Source: Nautilus pompilius | Lineage: Eukaryota; Mollusca; Cephalopoda; Nautilida; Nautilidae | Length of the DNA: 64,000 nt | Direction: 5' to 3' | Assembly: GCA_018389105.1 (NCBI GenBank) | Contig: JACATO010000628.1 | Span: 366,001-430,000 of the forward strand | Shown: in pieces, positions 1 through 13,304 of the stretch | Layout: each line of letters opens with the position of its first letter | How positions within the stretch are numbered: the first letter of the stretch is position 1 | Translations under genes and position numbers: made by a program | The notes under the pieces: model-generated | Told to the model about the DNA's origin: nothing | The model's input: only the letters and a program-made list of their open reading frames with translations | Database searches by the model: none

Positions 1-613
1 ATTTAAGATTTAAAACTTAGCTGATATCTAAACTACATTGCTGTTTTTTTTTTTTCAAAAAATAATTTAAGACCCTATCATGTTAAACAGATTTTCTCTA
101 AAAAATTCTTAACTCTTAGAAACAAACAACAATAACAAAAGCCAAGGTCCCCTGCAAGTGTTTACAAATTAAGGTTAATTTGTTGTTTACTTTGATTAAA
201 ATATTGTAATTAGTTCATGCAATTTGTTTTAAATGCCTACCACTCTTCCCAAAAATATTCCTTACATAGGCAGTCTGTTAGAATATAGAGCTAACAGCTA
301 TTGCATTGATAACCCTGGACAACAAAAAATAACTTTTTGTCTGCTACTGAGGTATATGTAGATGTCCTTTATCAAATCAAACATGCTGATTCCAAATCTG
401 AAGAAAGAATTGACCCAGCCCATCAGGATTTGTAGTTACAGAAAAATGTCAGTTTCAGTCATTGTTTATTAATAAATCAAGCACATTGCAAAACTGCAGA
501 AAATAAATTCATTTCACAATATAAAAACATTGTATATCGTGCAGTAACTGTTATCCATAAGCTCAAACCGATTAAACAACATAAATACATAGTATACAGT
601 ATACATTAACTGT
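1..613. other. Non-coding stretch, no feature recognised
   Basis: AT-rich sequence with short T and A runs and no exon-like open frame that I can support. It lies downstream of the end of the minus-strand orphan pseudogene and could hold that element's 3' end. I see no inverted repeat or target-site duplication that would delimit one. Confidence 0.5.
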
Positions 614-1343
614 TTAGAAATGCTTTAAGTACTTTATTTTACACTTGTGAATGGCAGTGGTTTGTTTCTGAAGAAACCAACAACAGTTCCCCATCATGTT
701 GGAGTTGAATCTCCCCTGATAACGTGTCTCCATTGCCTTTATATGTTGGTGGAACCTCTCACCATGGTCATCGCGCACAGCACTGAGGTTAGCTGGGAAG
801 AAATCCAAGTGTGAATGAAGAAAATGCAACTTGAGCAACATAACAGCAACCCATTTCTTCAAAGGCCTTTATCATGTCTTGAACCAACTTGGCACAGTTA
901 TCTGCTTTGTGGTTCCCAAGGAAATTGTGGACTACCAGTTTGAAAGCCTCCCATGCAGCCAACTCCAATGGGTTAACCCTTGACTGGAAGACTGGATCAG
1001 AAAATAAATCATGAATTTGTGGCCTAACAAATATTCCAGCCTTCAACTTGGCATCAGTTAAAATTGCTCCAAATTTTTCTTTCAGATAAAGAAATCCTGC
1101 ACCTTCAACACTCATTGTCTTTGCAAAGCTCTTCATTAGGCCAAGCTTTATATGCAGTGGTGAAAGAAATATCCTTTGCAGATGTACCAATGGCACAAAT
1201 TGCACAATGAATTTTCCTGGAGTATTGTCTGTTCTTGATGGCCATTTTTTGATCTTATAGCGATTTGCATCATCTCGGCTATTCCACGAGCAGAAGCAGC
1301 ATGTGTGTGTACATGTAACCAGGCTACCACATGGTTCTCTCAC
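614..1343 (-). pseudogene. Frameshifted copy of an uncharacterised invertebrate protein family
   Basis: Two overlapping minus-strand frames (1343 to 789, then 862 to 614) together give about 240 residues of one protein. In order they show a Cys-containing start with CCFCSWNSRDD, then PLHIKLGLMKSF, GIFVRPQIHDL, a FLGNHKADN block, and in the second frame LHFLHSHLDFFP, DHGERFHQ, METRYQGRF and a closing NMMGNCCWFL. I recognise this as a repetitive, uncharacterised invertebrate protein family whose consensus carries LHSHLDFFPENLG and GERFHQDI. I know of no established function. Here the reading frame shifts near position 850, just before LHFLHSHLD, where the family runs through without interruption. 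The N-terminal part is missing or unrecognisable upstream of 1343. No introns are seen across the piece, which fits a mobile or retrocopied sequence. A functional spliced gene is unlikely because of the frameshift. The family match is from memory; the frameshift is seen directly. Confidence 0.6.
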
Positions 1344-4300
1344 ATAGCCTGCTGTGTGTACACAGTACTAAGAAGAACACTCAAAATACATAACATTAGA
1401 TTTCCATTTATTTCTGCAACTAAAAATCCTTACGTATTGGGTTAATTCTGATTTCAGATTTGGAAACAGCCTAAAACACACACCTTTACCTCGGTAGCAA
1501 ATTGGTTGTTGTCCAATGTAACTGATATCACCTGCAATGTACTTCCACATACTGAATGTTAACCATAAGGAGTATACCACCACAAGATTAATTCTGCAGT
1601 CTGTTTCAATGTCATTCCCTAATCAGGCCTATTCCTTAGGACTTCTTTGGCAATGCAGATATTAATGTTATTATCTTAAATTAGTCAGTAGTTTAACCTG
1701 GGACCGAACCCATGTTCTACCAAGTTCTGAGATTTTTAAATACTACTATGCATTAGTAAAAACATTTATCAGTCTCTCCAGTAAAAAGTAAACAAAAAAA
1801 AAAAAAAGCCCACCTATTTTTCAGTGCTACGAACCATAGGTTAAAAGTCATTATCATGCTCAGGTAATTGACTGAAAATGGTAATACTACTAGTTACCTA
1901 ATAGAAGGTTAGAATATAAGCCACCCACAGCAGAATGGATGAGCACTAAGAACATTTAAAAACAGCCTTTTTGACTATATATATATTGCACATACTAAAC
2001 TAAACAAGAAAATAAGTCAATTATAAACCAAAAATTATTTTTTATTACTGCATGACATTTTTCAGCAAAAGCGTAAATTCCCTGAATGCCTAATTATAAA
2101 AAGCTAGGAAGGGAAAACAAAAAATAACGTAAAGATAAACTGTACGTGTGTTAAATGGACTGGACCGCAGTCAATCTGTTTTTTTTCTCTCCTATATCCA
2201 ATTCTTTAACATTTTTTTTTTTAAAAAAAAAAATAATAATAATGATTAAAGTCTATAACCTTGTATTCATTTTTAAAAAATGAGTATAAATGCAAAAAAT
2301 CTTCATGGATTATTATTAAACAATTATTCTTGTATTCATATTTACATACGCTACAGGTCATAAGTCTAAACCACCACAAAAAGAAAAATAAAAAATCTAG
2401 AGAGGTGAATATATGCTCCTGGCAAGAATTCTTCTTGCTTGTTTTCACCAGCCAGTTGAGAGTTTCCTCACATATTTAAAAACTGAAAGTTCTGGTAGGG
2501 ATTTCTCAGCAGAAATCTAAAGCACCGAGATTCTTGTGGCATAGAATAAGCGATGGACTCCAGCAGATAGTAGTAGTACAAGAGACAGGCATACCACCAA
2601 CCACATAATTAACCGTTATCTATCCAAACTTTCCCTTGTTCCTACTTATCTTATTCCTTACATACAAGTGAATTTCACTCAAGGCATTGAACGAGCAAGT
2701 TTCATTTTTGTTGCCTATGTAAATAATATCTTTAAATATAAATAGATAATTTTCTTCTTTTGATTTTTAAAATACTATATGCTATCACTAAGGTTAAATT
2801 ATCCAGAAATTTTAATTTAGTTTATACCAAAATTTGTGGACCTTTTAAAACTATTTCAATCCAAAACAATGCTATTCTCACTAACATAAGTTATTTTTCC
2901 CTCTGAATCGGGAGAGTGGAAGGGTTAAAGTAGTATGTAAAAAGCTGATATTTCTACATTAACCTAAGTACTTTCTGGGCTCATCAACCAGGATCTAATG
3001 TTATCAAAAGGAAATAGAATTCTTCTGTTGCAGAGGTAATAAAGTTTTTAACATCCAGCACTTGCAACCAAAGTCTCTCAGGATCATTTTTGTGCTGGAA
3101 ATAAAAACCTTTGGTCTTCATGCTCCTAGTAGCTAATCTGACCCTATCTATCAAGGAGAGTTTGTTCAGCTGGGATCAAAGCTATTTTAAAAGATCTATA
3201 AAAGTGAAGACTGTTCGAGGTATGCTTGCAATTTCCTCCTCATGCTAAGTTTGGATGGCAGAGGCAGGAGGTTATTTTTCAAAGATGTGATGTTGTTTAA
3301 TTGTATCCCTTAATGCTTCATGTACCTGCAGCACCGAGTAAACCAAAGATGAGAATGAAACCGGAGAGGCAGGTGTTTTTCTTCCAAGACGGATATTGGA
3401 TTTTTTCTTCTTGATTTTCTTGAAGAAAAAGCCTGTGCCAAAGCCAAAGACCAATCCATTCATCCACTATTTATCAAGACTAAAACCTAAATTACTTCAT
3501 ATGTCAACAACAACAAAAAAATCTGTTACAATTTTTTTTTTAACAAAATTTTACTTAAATATTATCATCTTAATTTATAGCATTATTTAAAAATTATTCA
3601 TGTTTACTTCACAAGCAATAATAAAATGTAAGGTACTAAAATATTAAAGTGTAGTTATCGAGTAAAGTAGTTTAACAATTGACAGAGATGACATCTTTTT
3701 AAATAATCTATAAAAACTTTTCATACTGGATTAAGGATGAGACCCATCTCAAACTATTTACTTTGCAGCACAGATTGTGCAAGATGGTATTCACACAAAT
3801 TCTGAAAACATGACTTTTTTAAAACTTTTTCTTTAAGATAGCTAAAAAACAAAAGACATGACAGCAATCTCTAAGAGATCAGTTTGAGAATACTAAATTA
3901 TTTAATAAAAAATGCATTTGGAGAACTGAGACTAATGATATTAGCAGTGAAAACATAATAAATAGTACTAATATGGTGTGTGACCAAAATGTTCCAAGAC
4001 TGGTTTTATTCAGATTGTGACATAATCACCAGATGTGGACTGGTTGGGTCAGATTAGGTACCAGGGTGTCTCTTTTGGAGACCATATGCTATTTCAGAAG
4101 ATGGGACAGTTTCTAAAATTGATTGAGAGATTTATAGCTGTACATTTAATACTGATGTTCATACCGTGGGGTAGATTTTATCAACCTCTGAACTACTAAC
4201 AAGCAAGCATTACATTTTGTTTTGAGCAGAAAACTGAACTCTCATTATCAAGCTTCTGGATGCTTCTGCATTGAATATGAGTGACCTTTCTTTAGGTCTT

Positions 4301-6128
4301 CATTCTGGTCAGCCAACAGTATCCCAGAAACAAGTATTTGCCAAATGCTAAATTTAAGATTTCATATGACATCCAAACAATAGATCTTGCAACATGACAA
4401 TGCCTTAGTACACACAGTGACAGTCCATGGTAATGCAAACATTTATCCTGCTTCTAAATGTGTCACATTAGCACAAGAAAATCAAATAAAAATGTGTGAA
4501 ACAATTTGAAAAAAAATATAATACATGTGCATATTAATCAGAAAGGCAAAATCAACTATCATCTTTTTAAGCTTAATTTTATTCTGCATTAAAGAACAGT
4601 TGAATGCCTTGCAATAGTACTAGCTTACATAACATGACTCAAGAATGCAAAAGCATAAATATTTCGATCATCAGAGATATGAGGGGAATGTTGGCTTGAC
4701 AGTACTTGCTGGAACAATAATTTAAAAGGCGAAAATACATTTCTTACACATAAGAATACGTCAAGCTCTATTCTTGTGGGACAATTTCTTGAGTCTAAAG
4801 ATGTGTAATTTTTTTTCCTGCTTCTATAATCAAAATTTGTTTGCCTGTTTTGCAATATTAAGACTAACCCCATAATATTCAAAGCAATGCTATACAAAAA
4901 AAGAGAGTTGGCTGATTAAAATACTGGATTGCCAAAGTTTTGAGCACCTTTCTTGTATGGTTTCTTTTCCAGGTATGTGGTGGTGGTGGTGGTTCCATGG
5001 GTAACTCCCGACTGATTCATGCCTCCAACCAACCATACTCACCAAGGGTAGTACCCACACCTTCCCCTATTTTAGCTCACTGCTGTGAGATGTCCTTAGA
5101 CTTCAGAAGTCAGGATAAGTTATGACAAGGATGAAAAAGTAGTACATAAGTTAGAATACTGGAAACAAGTTATGATAGGACCATCATACTTCAAGATAAA
5201 CTATCAAAACAAATATATCAGATTTCACAAGTTAAATGGCCAGTTAAATCAGCCTTTGCAATGAATACAATCTCTCTTCAAAGAATACTACTAGAGTCAT
5301 TCACTGTTTAAATTTGATTATAAGCAAAGTCACAATGAAACAAAAGTACCCATTAGTACTTCTTATATTTTACTTATTTTCCAACTGGTAAAAAAGGATA
5401 TGTCATATCAGTAGTTCAAAAAATTGAAATAGCATCTCTGTAATGGTTTCAGGCTGGGTTTCTCTTGAATGTATCCAGGAGCTTCTGGAGCTTCTTGCTA
5501 AATCTAATGACCTTTTTTATTTTTTTCCAGTTGTACAAGTATTATCTTTTCAACAAACAAAAAAAAAATATTAAATGATAGAAACTAAAAAAAAATATTT
5601 TTTTTAAAACATAGCAAATAACTTACGATACGCAATGCATCTTTCCATTTCCAGATAATTGTCAGTACTTAATGACAATGTGCTCATCAGATATAGAAAT
5701 ACATCATTTATATTGTGAAATGAACTACAGAATCAGGAGTCTATCTTATCATGAAACTCTTAGTTACGGAGTGAAGTATAACTCTTCAAAACTCTATAAA
5801 AGTCATTATAAGTTGTGTGCTTTATAATCTGATCTTAGAAAATTTCAACCATAAAATTTATGAGCATAAATATTTATTTTACACAAAACAGGTTATCTCA
5901 GATTTTAATTTAACAGATTATTTTCCTTAGATGAGTAGATTTAAAAAAAAAAACAACAAATAACATCAGTCAGACTGTCTAAAGCAACCAATAAACTATG
6001 TAATCTATAATAGTCTTTAGAGAGTGGAGAAGAGAGAGATAAGTTTTTTTTTTTTTAAATCTCCTCCAATTACAGACATTGTTTGAAGGTTTTGATTTAA
6101 TCTAGTACATCCTAACATAACTGATTTA
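1344..6128. other. Non-coding AT-rich stretch
   Basis: No gene recognised. The stretch holds A and T homopolymer runs (for example near 1794-1806, 2214-2232 and 5561-5596). A 63-residue lysine-rich minus-strand frame at 3272-3463 has no supporting splice or homology signal. The stretch could be intergenic, or part of the 3' end or introns of the neurexin IV-like gene, whose later exons were not found. Confidence 0.4.
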
Positions 6129-6446
6129 ATGTCTGGTAAAACAAGACAGGAAGAATTAGATCAAACAGGGAAAAGAAAAGAAAAATCTGCATGGCTGGCC
6201 CCAGACACAAGTCAAATCCTTCAAGTTGATGGGCCATGCACGAACTCTTTGGAAAGCTCACTGGAGACTTCAGATCTCTCTAAGAAATTTAAAGACAGTC
6301 AGGAAGACCAACACTTCATGTCAGTCTTGAAGGGCAACCTTGTAAAATTCAGCAATCTTTTGGATAATATCCCAGACAAAGCTGCTTATTGTCTACTGAC
6401 CAGGAATTCTCTTTTTTCAAAACAGAATAGCCTGACAACTGATTAA
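6129..6446 (+). other. Unrecognised 105-codon open reading frame
   Basis: An ATG-initiated frame of 105 codons on the plus strand ends in TAA and is followed immediately by an AATAAA signal (TTAAATAAAACT). The product would be hydrophilic, rich in Lys, Ser, Asp and Glu, with no signal peptide or membrane segment. Its composition (SLESSLETSDLSKKFKDSQ and LVKFSNLLDNIP, for example) looks more protein-like than the Phe/Ile/Lys-rich frames typical of the surrounding AT-rich DNA. I do not recognise a family. It may be a chance frame, a terminal exon or a processed gene fragment. I assign no function. Confidence 0.2.
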
Positions 6447-8482
6447 ATAAAACTCTATATAAGCTACGCCAGTATCTTATTTTGAGGAGGGGGGGGGGTT
6501 AAAAAACAAAACCAAATAGGCAATCTTTAGCAAACTGAGGCATACTATGAAATTAACAGGAATGTGTTTTAAATAAAATATCTATATAGCATACGTGCTA
6601 AATTATTACAAGAGAGAAATATTTTAAATGCCTTGATTCTAATCAAAATTCTGACATTATAAACTAAAGTCATAATGCATACAAAATAAAATGAAATTTG
6701 TCCACATTTTTTTGTTTTTGAGGTAGACTTAAATGATTCGGTTAAAGTGAAATGGGAAATCATAATTTCATTGTCTGTGAAAAGGTTGAGCTGCCCCATT
6801 ATTAAACAATCATTTTCAGAGTTTCTGAACAAGAACAGCTGGCAAATAATCTCTCTTTTGAGTGTTTACAAAAAAATACCTTAGCCAAAACAAACGATAA
6901 TCATGTTCAGTACATGCATAATTGCCTCCCTTGTCAAAACATTGCAATTTAAGTTACTATGTAATCATCCCATCTGCTAGTGAGAAATTAAAAAAAAAAA
7001 AAAAAAACACCCAGCAAAATGCTAATCTCCACAATGATAGTACAAGCACACAATTCCTTCCAGTGCCAGGTCCAGCCACCAGTTCTTTTAAAGGTTAGTT
7101 AGCCTGGCACCTAAATCCCCACCAACAAAAATCTGGCATGTGAGCAGAACTTCATTCATAGATTTCTTTAAATAATTTTTAAAATACCACATTCGCTTGA
7201 TGTTGTTTGACCTTCAGAAGAAAAACGATACTAGGCTATGGTAAACAAGCAAGTTAATAAAGCCAGCCTCAAAGTTTTACCACCTGAAGATGCAAAGGGG
7301 GCTTCCATGTGAAAACAAGTGTTTTTTTGTAAAGCATCATTACACAAAGTTTCTTCCTTAAATATTCCTTCCAAATTACATAGAATATTGAAAACACCTT
7401 TTAACATTTTTCAGCTGGAAAAGAACTGAACCAAGTACAACTTCATTCTTGCTGCAGACAGACTCGAACATTCACTGCGACACCGTGTGGTTCAGCCATT
7501 AAAAAAGAGAAAAACTGTTTGCTTGAGTTGAGATCCTCCAGGACCAAGCCGTTTTATTATGACTTGCAACCTCAATGGCAATTTACCAGAAAATGAAATT
7601 TCAAGCTTTTTTCACCTAGTACATTTATTTTGCATCCAAATTACATTAAAATTGGCAGTTATCTTCTTTATAATATAAAAAAAATTCAGTGTGATAAAAT
7701 TTTCACCATTGTTTGTCAGTGATCTGGTTTTGTGTTGTTTGTTTTTTCATGTGGAGCAAAAAAAAATGTAAATTGGTGACCAGTTGAGAAGAAACAGTCA
7801 CCACAAAATATACACATCTTTTAATCATTACATCAATTTCCACCATGATAACCAGGTAAATAAATAATATTGGATTGCATGTCTTCTCTCATTCTGTATG
7901 TTCTGTTTTTTTTTTTTTTTTCAGCTATGATTGCTTGAAACTAGATCAAATACAAGTGAATTTCTGTGTTTAAACCAGAAATCAACTTACCCAGGAATTA
8001 CCAAATAGCTATATTAAAATTAGCATCAGAACAGTTTCAGGAAGTTGGTTTTCCAGTACCTGGATTCACTAATTCACCAATGAACTTTCATTTTCTGAGC
8101 AAGATTAGATTTTTTTTTCAACTTGGGAATCTTTATTCCATTAAGTTTCTATAATTAATGTTCTTTTTGGGGGAGACTGAAGTTCTCTCAGGACTGATGC
8201 TAGTTGTATGACTTGATTAGTAAAGTTTTCCATTGGGAAGAACAAAGCAACTCTTTTATGCAGGTAATTCTTTCGCTAAGGAAGATTGATGGCAGTTTGA
8301 TCAAGTGGAGCATATTCCTTGGAATAAAACGCTGGCCTTTTTAGTTATCTTCCTTAATTTTGTAACATAAGGATAAAGCAGACCGACTCTTTTCAACAGG
8401 ATCTCCATCCTTTGATCTGCTAAGTACAGTCACAGGGAGCAAGGAAGTTCTACAGTCAGTCTGGAATGTCAGCTTTCTTTAC

Positions 8483-8504
8483 AAAAAAAAAAAAAAAAAA
8501 AAAA
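8483..8504. repeat. Poly(A) tract, 22 bases
   Basis: Uninterrupted run of A on the plus strand. No retroposon body with a tail at this site was recognised upstream, so it is listed only as a homopolymer. Confidence 0.85.
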
Positions 8505-10677
8505 CCAACCTTGTGTAAATATTCGGGTTATTTGCAGTTTTTGTTGGTAAATTCCATTCAGCAGTAAGGTAACACGAGTGAATGTATTCTACCGGAAGAA
8601 AACACGAGGAAGGTTTCACCTCACCAATGCTTAAATAAAAACTGTTTTTGAAATAGGTTGTCAATCACCGATAAGAGGTGGAGTTGTTGTTTTTAAAATT
8701 ATTCTTCTTTTCATTATTACTGTTTTACTCACCAAAGGAATGTAAAAAAAAAAAAAACGAATGAACCTCAAATATACTATTTTATCACCTGGTGTTGTAT
8801 TTTTGGAAGTTTTCTTCACTAAAAATTTTGCATTCATTAAACAATTTTCATCTTTAAATAATTTACTCATGTCATTTAGATCATCTGCTCTTGAGGGCCC
8901 AACAAGGCCGATACGTCTCTTTATCTAACACCACCATTTTATATTCGCATTTCAAAGTTTAACTTAATTATCTTCACAAAAGATTTCAGGGAGAAAAGGG
9001 ATTTCATTTAGAAGCATACAAGGTTTGTTTTTATTTTTTTTAAAAAAAAAAAGGAAATATTGAGGCCGATCTAAAAATTTCAGGTTAGGATTCTAACGAT
9101 TCTTTTATTAAGTCATTTTTACTTCTCAGACCTTGTAGTCTGTGGCACGCATGTTCCTATGATTATGATTCTCAAAACAAGTATAAAGACTAAACATGGC
9201 ACCACCAAGCACACAAAACTGGCTGAAGGACTGTTATGTGCGAGAGCATACATGGGGCACGAGTATGTGCGAAGAAAACTCACGCTAAATAGGCCACTAC
9301 AGAAAGATGGGGAAAACCGCATCTTTGTTCAAATGTGAAAACACAGACTGCACCCTTTCAAGAAGCAAATTCAATTGCCACCACTATCGAGTGTCCTCTC
9401 TACGTCCTTTCATATTAATTTCATTTTTATAATGTAAGTCCATAAGTTAATACAATGGCTAAAATTGGATCCAATAAACAATGGAATTATGAATCCTGCA
9501 GGTGCATCATGTTGTAAAACCTGAGATATTTCAAATTTATTTTACACTTATTACCACATAAAAAACTGCCAAACATATCTGTCAATAACAGGCAGTTGTT
9601 TTGGAAAAGCCTTTGCATCATTCACTGGGGAATGGCATGCCCCAGATCTGCTTCAGTGAAAGACGAAAAATTTTTTAAGATGATTATTAAAAAAAACAAA
9701 CAAACTAAATAAATATAATAAAATTCTCATTTTCAGTCTGCTGTCATTTTAAGCACTAAAACTGACATAATCTGAATGTTAAATCTGCTTATGAATTTAA
9801 AAATGAATTATGACAGGATGTGAGAATAATTATCAATAAGACATTTCTTGCCATGACAGCTGATACTACCAATCAATGTCTCACATAAACAAGTAATAAA
9901 TTATCATATTAATCTCATTTTTATGAAAAATTCCATGTGCAAAAATAAGAAAGAAGATTGTTGCCATCATCATAGTCATGCTGTAGGGAAGATAATTTCA
10001 AAACCTGGTAACAACAACAATGTGATGCGATGAGTGTCTGGGAACTTGCATCACAGTTAATTAAATCTCCTCCTCCTTATTACTCTGAAATATCCAATAG
10101 CCAAACAGTACTAAGGACAATAATATGCCATGCTGAATATCTTGCTAATTTTCTATTTAAAAAAAATATGATCAGCATAGAATATCATACAACATAAGTA
10201 CATTTATGGCCATCTTTCTACCCACTAGTGAGATCTGTGGTAATATAGGATCACCAGCTAAGGCAGGTTTTTATCCTGATATTCTTTAGTTGAGTAAATA
10301 TCTGGACATAAATAAAAAAATACAGTGCAATCACAAAATCTAAATAAATAAATAAAAATAAATATCCTAATATTTAAAATATATTGCAACCATGCTACAA
10401 ATATCATTTAGCTAATTTGTAACGTTACAGCATGAATATTTCTGACACTGAAGAGAACATTCTCACAATACAATGCTATGAAAAATAAAGTACCTGGGTT
10501 CGAAACAATTTGGAAACAAGATGTTTGGTGAAAAACCTGGATGCTACAACTATGGTAATACTTCAAAATTAACAGGCAGAGACCAAAGGTTATGTAAATG
10601 TTTAGTACAGCATGGCCATGACAGTGTTCATTTGAACACCCCTATTATAAGAGAGAAATTTCTCCTTCTCTCATTCT

Positions 10678-10712
10678 ACACACACACACACACACACAAA
10701 CAAACAAACAAA
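10678..10712. repeat. AC dinucleotide then AAAC tetranucleotide microsatellite
   Basis: About ten AC units pass directly into four AAAC units. This is a compound microsatellite seen directly in the sequence and is probably length-polymorphic. Confidence 0.9.
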
Positions 10713-11995
10713 GCATTAATTTTTTAAAAAAATATTTACAGTTTTAGGCAATATACAGTACTGGAAGCATTATAAAAATACATCCTTAACACTCAAAACT
10801 TGTATAATTAATGAACATGTCATAAGCATAAATTCCAACATGGAGGATGAAAAGACATGGAATAATCTAACTCAGTTAAACATATTTGTATTTGTGAAAA
10901 AACAAATGGATTATGCAAGAGTACTACTATTATATTTAGTCCTGACAAAGCTTACTAAATAAACATGGCAGCGCATAAAGAAAGGGGTGGGGGCAATAAA
11001 AAATGTCAACAAACTAGTGAAGATGGCAAAAGACATTTAAACATTAGTTTTTTCAATGTAATTTAATCATGCTATGTACCAGAAAGTTGACAGACAATAA
11101 GCTAAAGGGGGCATGAAGAATCAAATAAAAGCAATTATTAAATATCTTAATTTATTGCTATCTTTTAAAAACATTTAAATATTTTTGTCATTATACATGC
11201 TGTTACCACCATTGTTTTGCAATAAATATTAAGCTTACTTCCATAAGTTTTTTCCAATAGTAAATTATTACAAAGGTATTTTAGACTAATTTAGATAAAG
11301 TCTGTAATAGTGATACTCTTTTGCCAAGCAGCAATGTATTAGCAGAGTATGGCATACATTAACCCACAATACACAAAATGCCAGTCGGAGGAAATTTCTT
11401 GGAAGGAAATTCCTTCAGAAAACAAATCAAGTCAGGTTTCAGTCCACAACCAAGCTCAACAGTGCAAGTCAAATGCAAATGAAGCCAATTCAATGTCATC
11501 CACAGTATCTGACAGGTGACAGCTTCATGCCTTCAAACTTCTTGCAGTTAAAGAGAAACTGCAAATTGAATTCTCCACAATAATCAACAGAAAGGAATTA
11601 GTCAGTAAGCTGCATTGAAACTTGCCATAATGTGGCTACCATGATAAAGTTTACAGATAACAGCAGTGATCTTCTTATCTACACTATTAAGTCCATTTTG
11701 CTGTACACTACATATGGATTTCAATTTGAAAAATGATGACAGAATCCATGGCATGCAATACTGACAATTCGATCACACTAACACACACGAGACAAAGTAC
11801 TGCAAACATCATAACCAAAGCAAACAAGAAATGCCTCTCAGATTTTGTCAGAAAGACGGACACTTCATCAAATGACGTTTTAGTTAGGAGACATAATGCA
11901 CCATTTATAAAAAGATAAGTTTCCACATTCAAACTGGTTAAAATTTTTTAAAATTATGTCGTATTACAAAATCACTATATATATATTTATATATA

Positions 11996-13284
11996 CGAGG
12001 TCTGTTGAAAAAGTATCTGACTTTATTTTTTCCCGAGGGAAGTAATGACGTTAGGGAGGCAAAAGTGTGCATAGTGGAGCCGTATGCCTTCTTGCGCATG
12101 GGTGGTTTTTGGCGGGCTGGCTGGATGTGTCAGTCGCTGTCAGGCAGCCAATGTGTGAGGTGCTGTACTACTTACTCGTCGCATTTTCATTTCGCCCGTG
12201 ATGACGGAACGTGTGGAGCAACGATCTTGCATCAAGTTTTGCCAAAAGCTTGGAGATACTCAAGCGGAAACAATTTCAAAATTCAACAGGCTTTTGGTGA
12301 CAATGCCATGGGTGTCACCCAAATTAAATAATGGTACAACAGGTTCAAAGATGGCTGCACATCGGTGGAGAATGACCAGCGTTCCGGGAGGCCACCAAAA
12401 AGCCGCAATGCAGTTGTCATCAAGAAAGTGCGGACCTTGATAATGGAGGATTGTTGTTTGATGGTGCAGGAAATTGGTGATGAGGTTTGGATCAGTAAAG
12501 ATTCTGCACATGCAATTTTAAAGGATGATTTGGACTTGCGCTGTGCCTAAGTTGCTTTCTCAGGAACAACAACAACTTTGTCTTGAGGTTGCGCAGGACC
12601 TGCTGGATACTGCCAACAGGGATCCTGAGCTCCAGAATACTATGATAACTGGAGATGAGACGTGGGTGTATGGGTACGACCCGGAAACCAAAGCTCAGTT
12701 GACACAGTGGAAGCACCCAACGTCACCAAGGTCCGGAGCAGAATCAGGGTGATGCTGACTGTTTTTTTCGACTACCGAGGCGTTGTGCATCACGAATACG
12801 CACCAGAAGGAGAAACAGTTACAAAGGAGTACTATCAGGAAGTCCTCCTCCGTCTTCGTGATGCAGTTCAGTGCAAGAGACCGGATATGTGTGCCTTGCA
12901 AAACTGGCAGCTGCATCATGACAACGCCCCGGCTCATTCGTTGTAGCTGATCCAAGGTTTCTTGGCAAAGAAAGGGATTTTGCTCATTCAACAGGCTCCC
13001 TACTCTCCAGACATGGCTCTTTCTGACTTCTGGTTGTTCCCAAAAATGAAGATGCCACTGAAAGGCTCCTGCTTTGAGAGCCGAGAGGACATCATGCAGA
13101 ATGTGATGGCGGAGCCGAGAGCCATTCTGGAAGCATTCCAGACGTGCTTCAAACAGTGGAAGGATCGCTGCGCTAAGTGTGTGGAGGCACAAGGGGCCTA
13201 CTTCGAAGGGGATTAGCAATTGAACCCACCAAGTACGTAATTTTTTCCCCAGTCTAAGGTCAGATACTTTTACGACACACCTCG
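11996..13284 (+). mobile_element. mariner-family DNA transposon, copy 1 (inactive)
   Basis: A 1289-bp element flanked by TA dinucleotides. The left end starts CGAGGTCTGTTGAAAAAGTA and the right end, read on the minus strand, starts CGAGGTGTGTCGTAAAAGTA. This gives imperfect terminal inverted repeats of about 28 bp with the shared core AAAAGTATCTGAC. It contains one transposase gene in plus orientation with mariner motifs and is nearly full length for this family (about 1.3 kb). It is closely related to the second copy at 48338-49618. Internal deletions and a nonsense change make it non-autonomous. Confidence 0.93.
12201..13216 (+). pseudogene. Broken mariner transposase (D,D34D type)
   Basis: Mariner transposase would bind the terminal repeats and cut and paste the element into TA sites. 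The start ATG at 12201 gives MTERVEQRSCIKFCQKLGD, the N-terminal helix-turn-helix region. The catalytic region is recognisable: GDETWVYGY (first Asp), HHDNAPAH (second Asp) and YSPDMALSDFWLFP (third Asp). The protein ends with CVEAQGAYFEGD and TAG at 13214-13216. Damage seen directly includes a frameshift near residue 30, a deletion of about 17 bp near 12547, a deletion of about 20 bp near 12733 relative to copy 2, and a TAG at 12944 where copy 2 has CAA. The 34-residue spacing between the second and third Asp was counted on copy 2. The family resembles the mariner transposases often annotated as SETMAR-like or GVQW3-like in animal genomes. Confidence 0.9.
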
Positions 13285-13304
13285 TATATATATATATATA
13301 TACA

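Larger units (their letters stand above)
6447..11974. other. Non-coding AT-rich stretch
   Basis: No gene recognised. Contents are homopolymer runs (6989-7006, 7906-7921, 8483-8504, 8745-8757), an AC/AAAC microsatellite at 10678-10712, and otherwise unremarkable AT-rich DNA. The short open frames here are low-complexity and lack splice or family signals. Confidence 0.4.
11975..13304. repeat. TA microsatellite interrupted by mariner copy 1
   Basis: TA-rich runs lie on both sides of the mariner element (about 11977-11995 and 13285-13304). The simplest reading is that the element inserted into a TA repeat, which offers many TA target dinucleotides. TA repeat growth after insertion cannot be excluded. 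Confidence 0.75.

Noticed and set aside
1685..1735. Sequence on the minus strand containing GGGTTCGGTCCC, considered as the T-arm of a tRNA or tRNA-derived SINE
   Set aside because: No matching acceptor stem, D-arm or anticodon arm could be placed around it, and no second copy was seen.
3272..3463. Minus-strand frame with a hydrophobic stretch followed by many lysines, considered as the transmembrane and juxtamembrane exon of the neurexin IV-like gene
   Set aside because: The hydrophobic part is too short, no supported acceptor precedes it, and it lacks the cytoplasmic motifs expected of that family.
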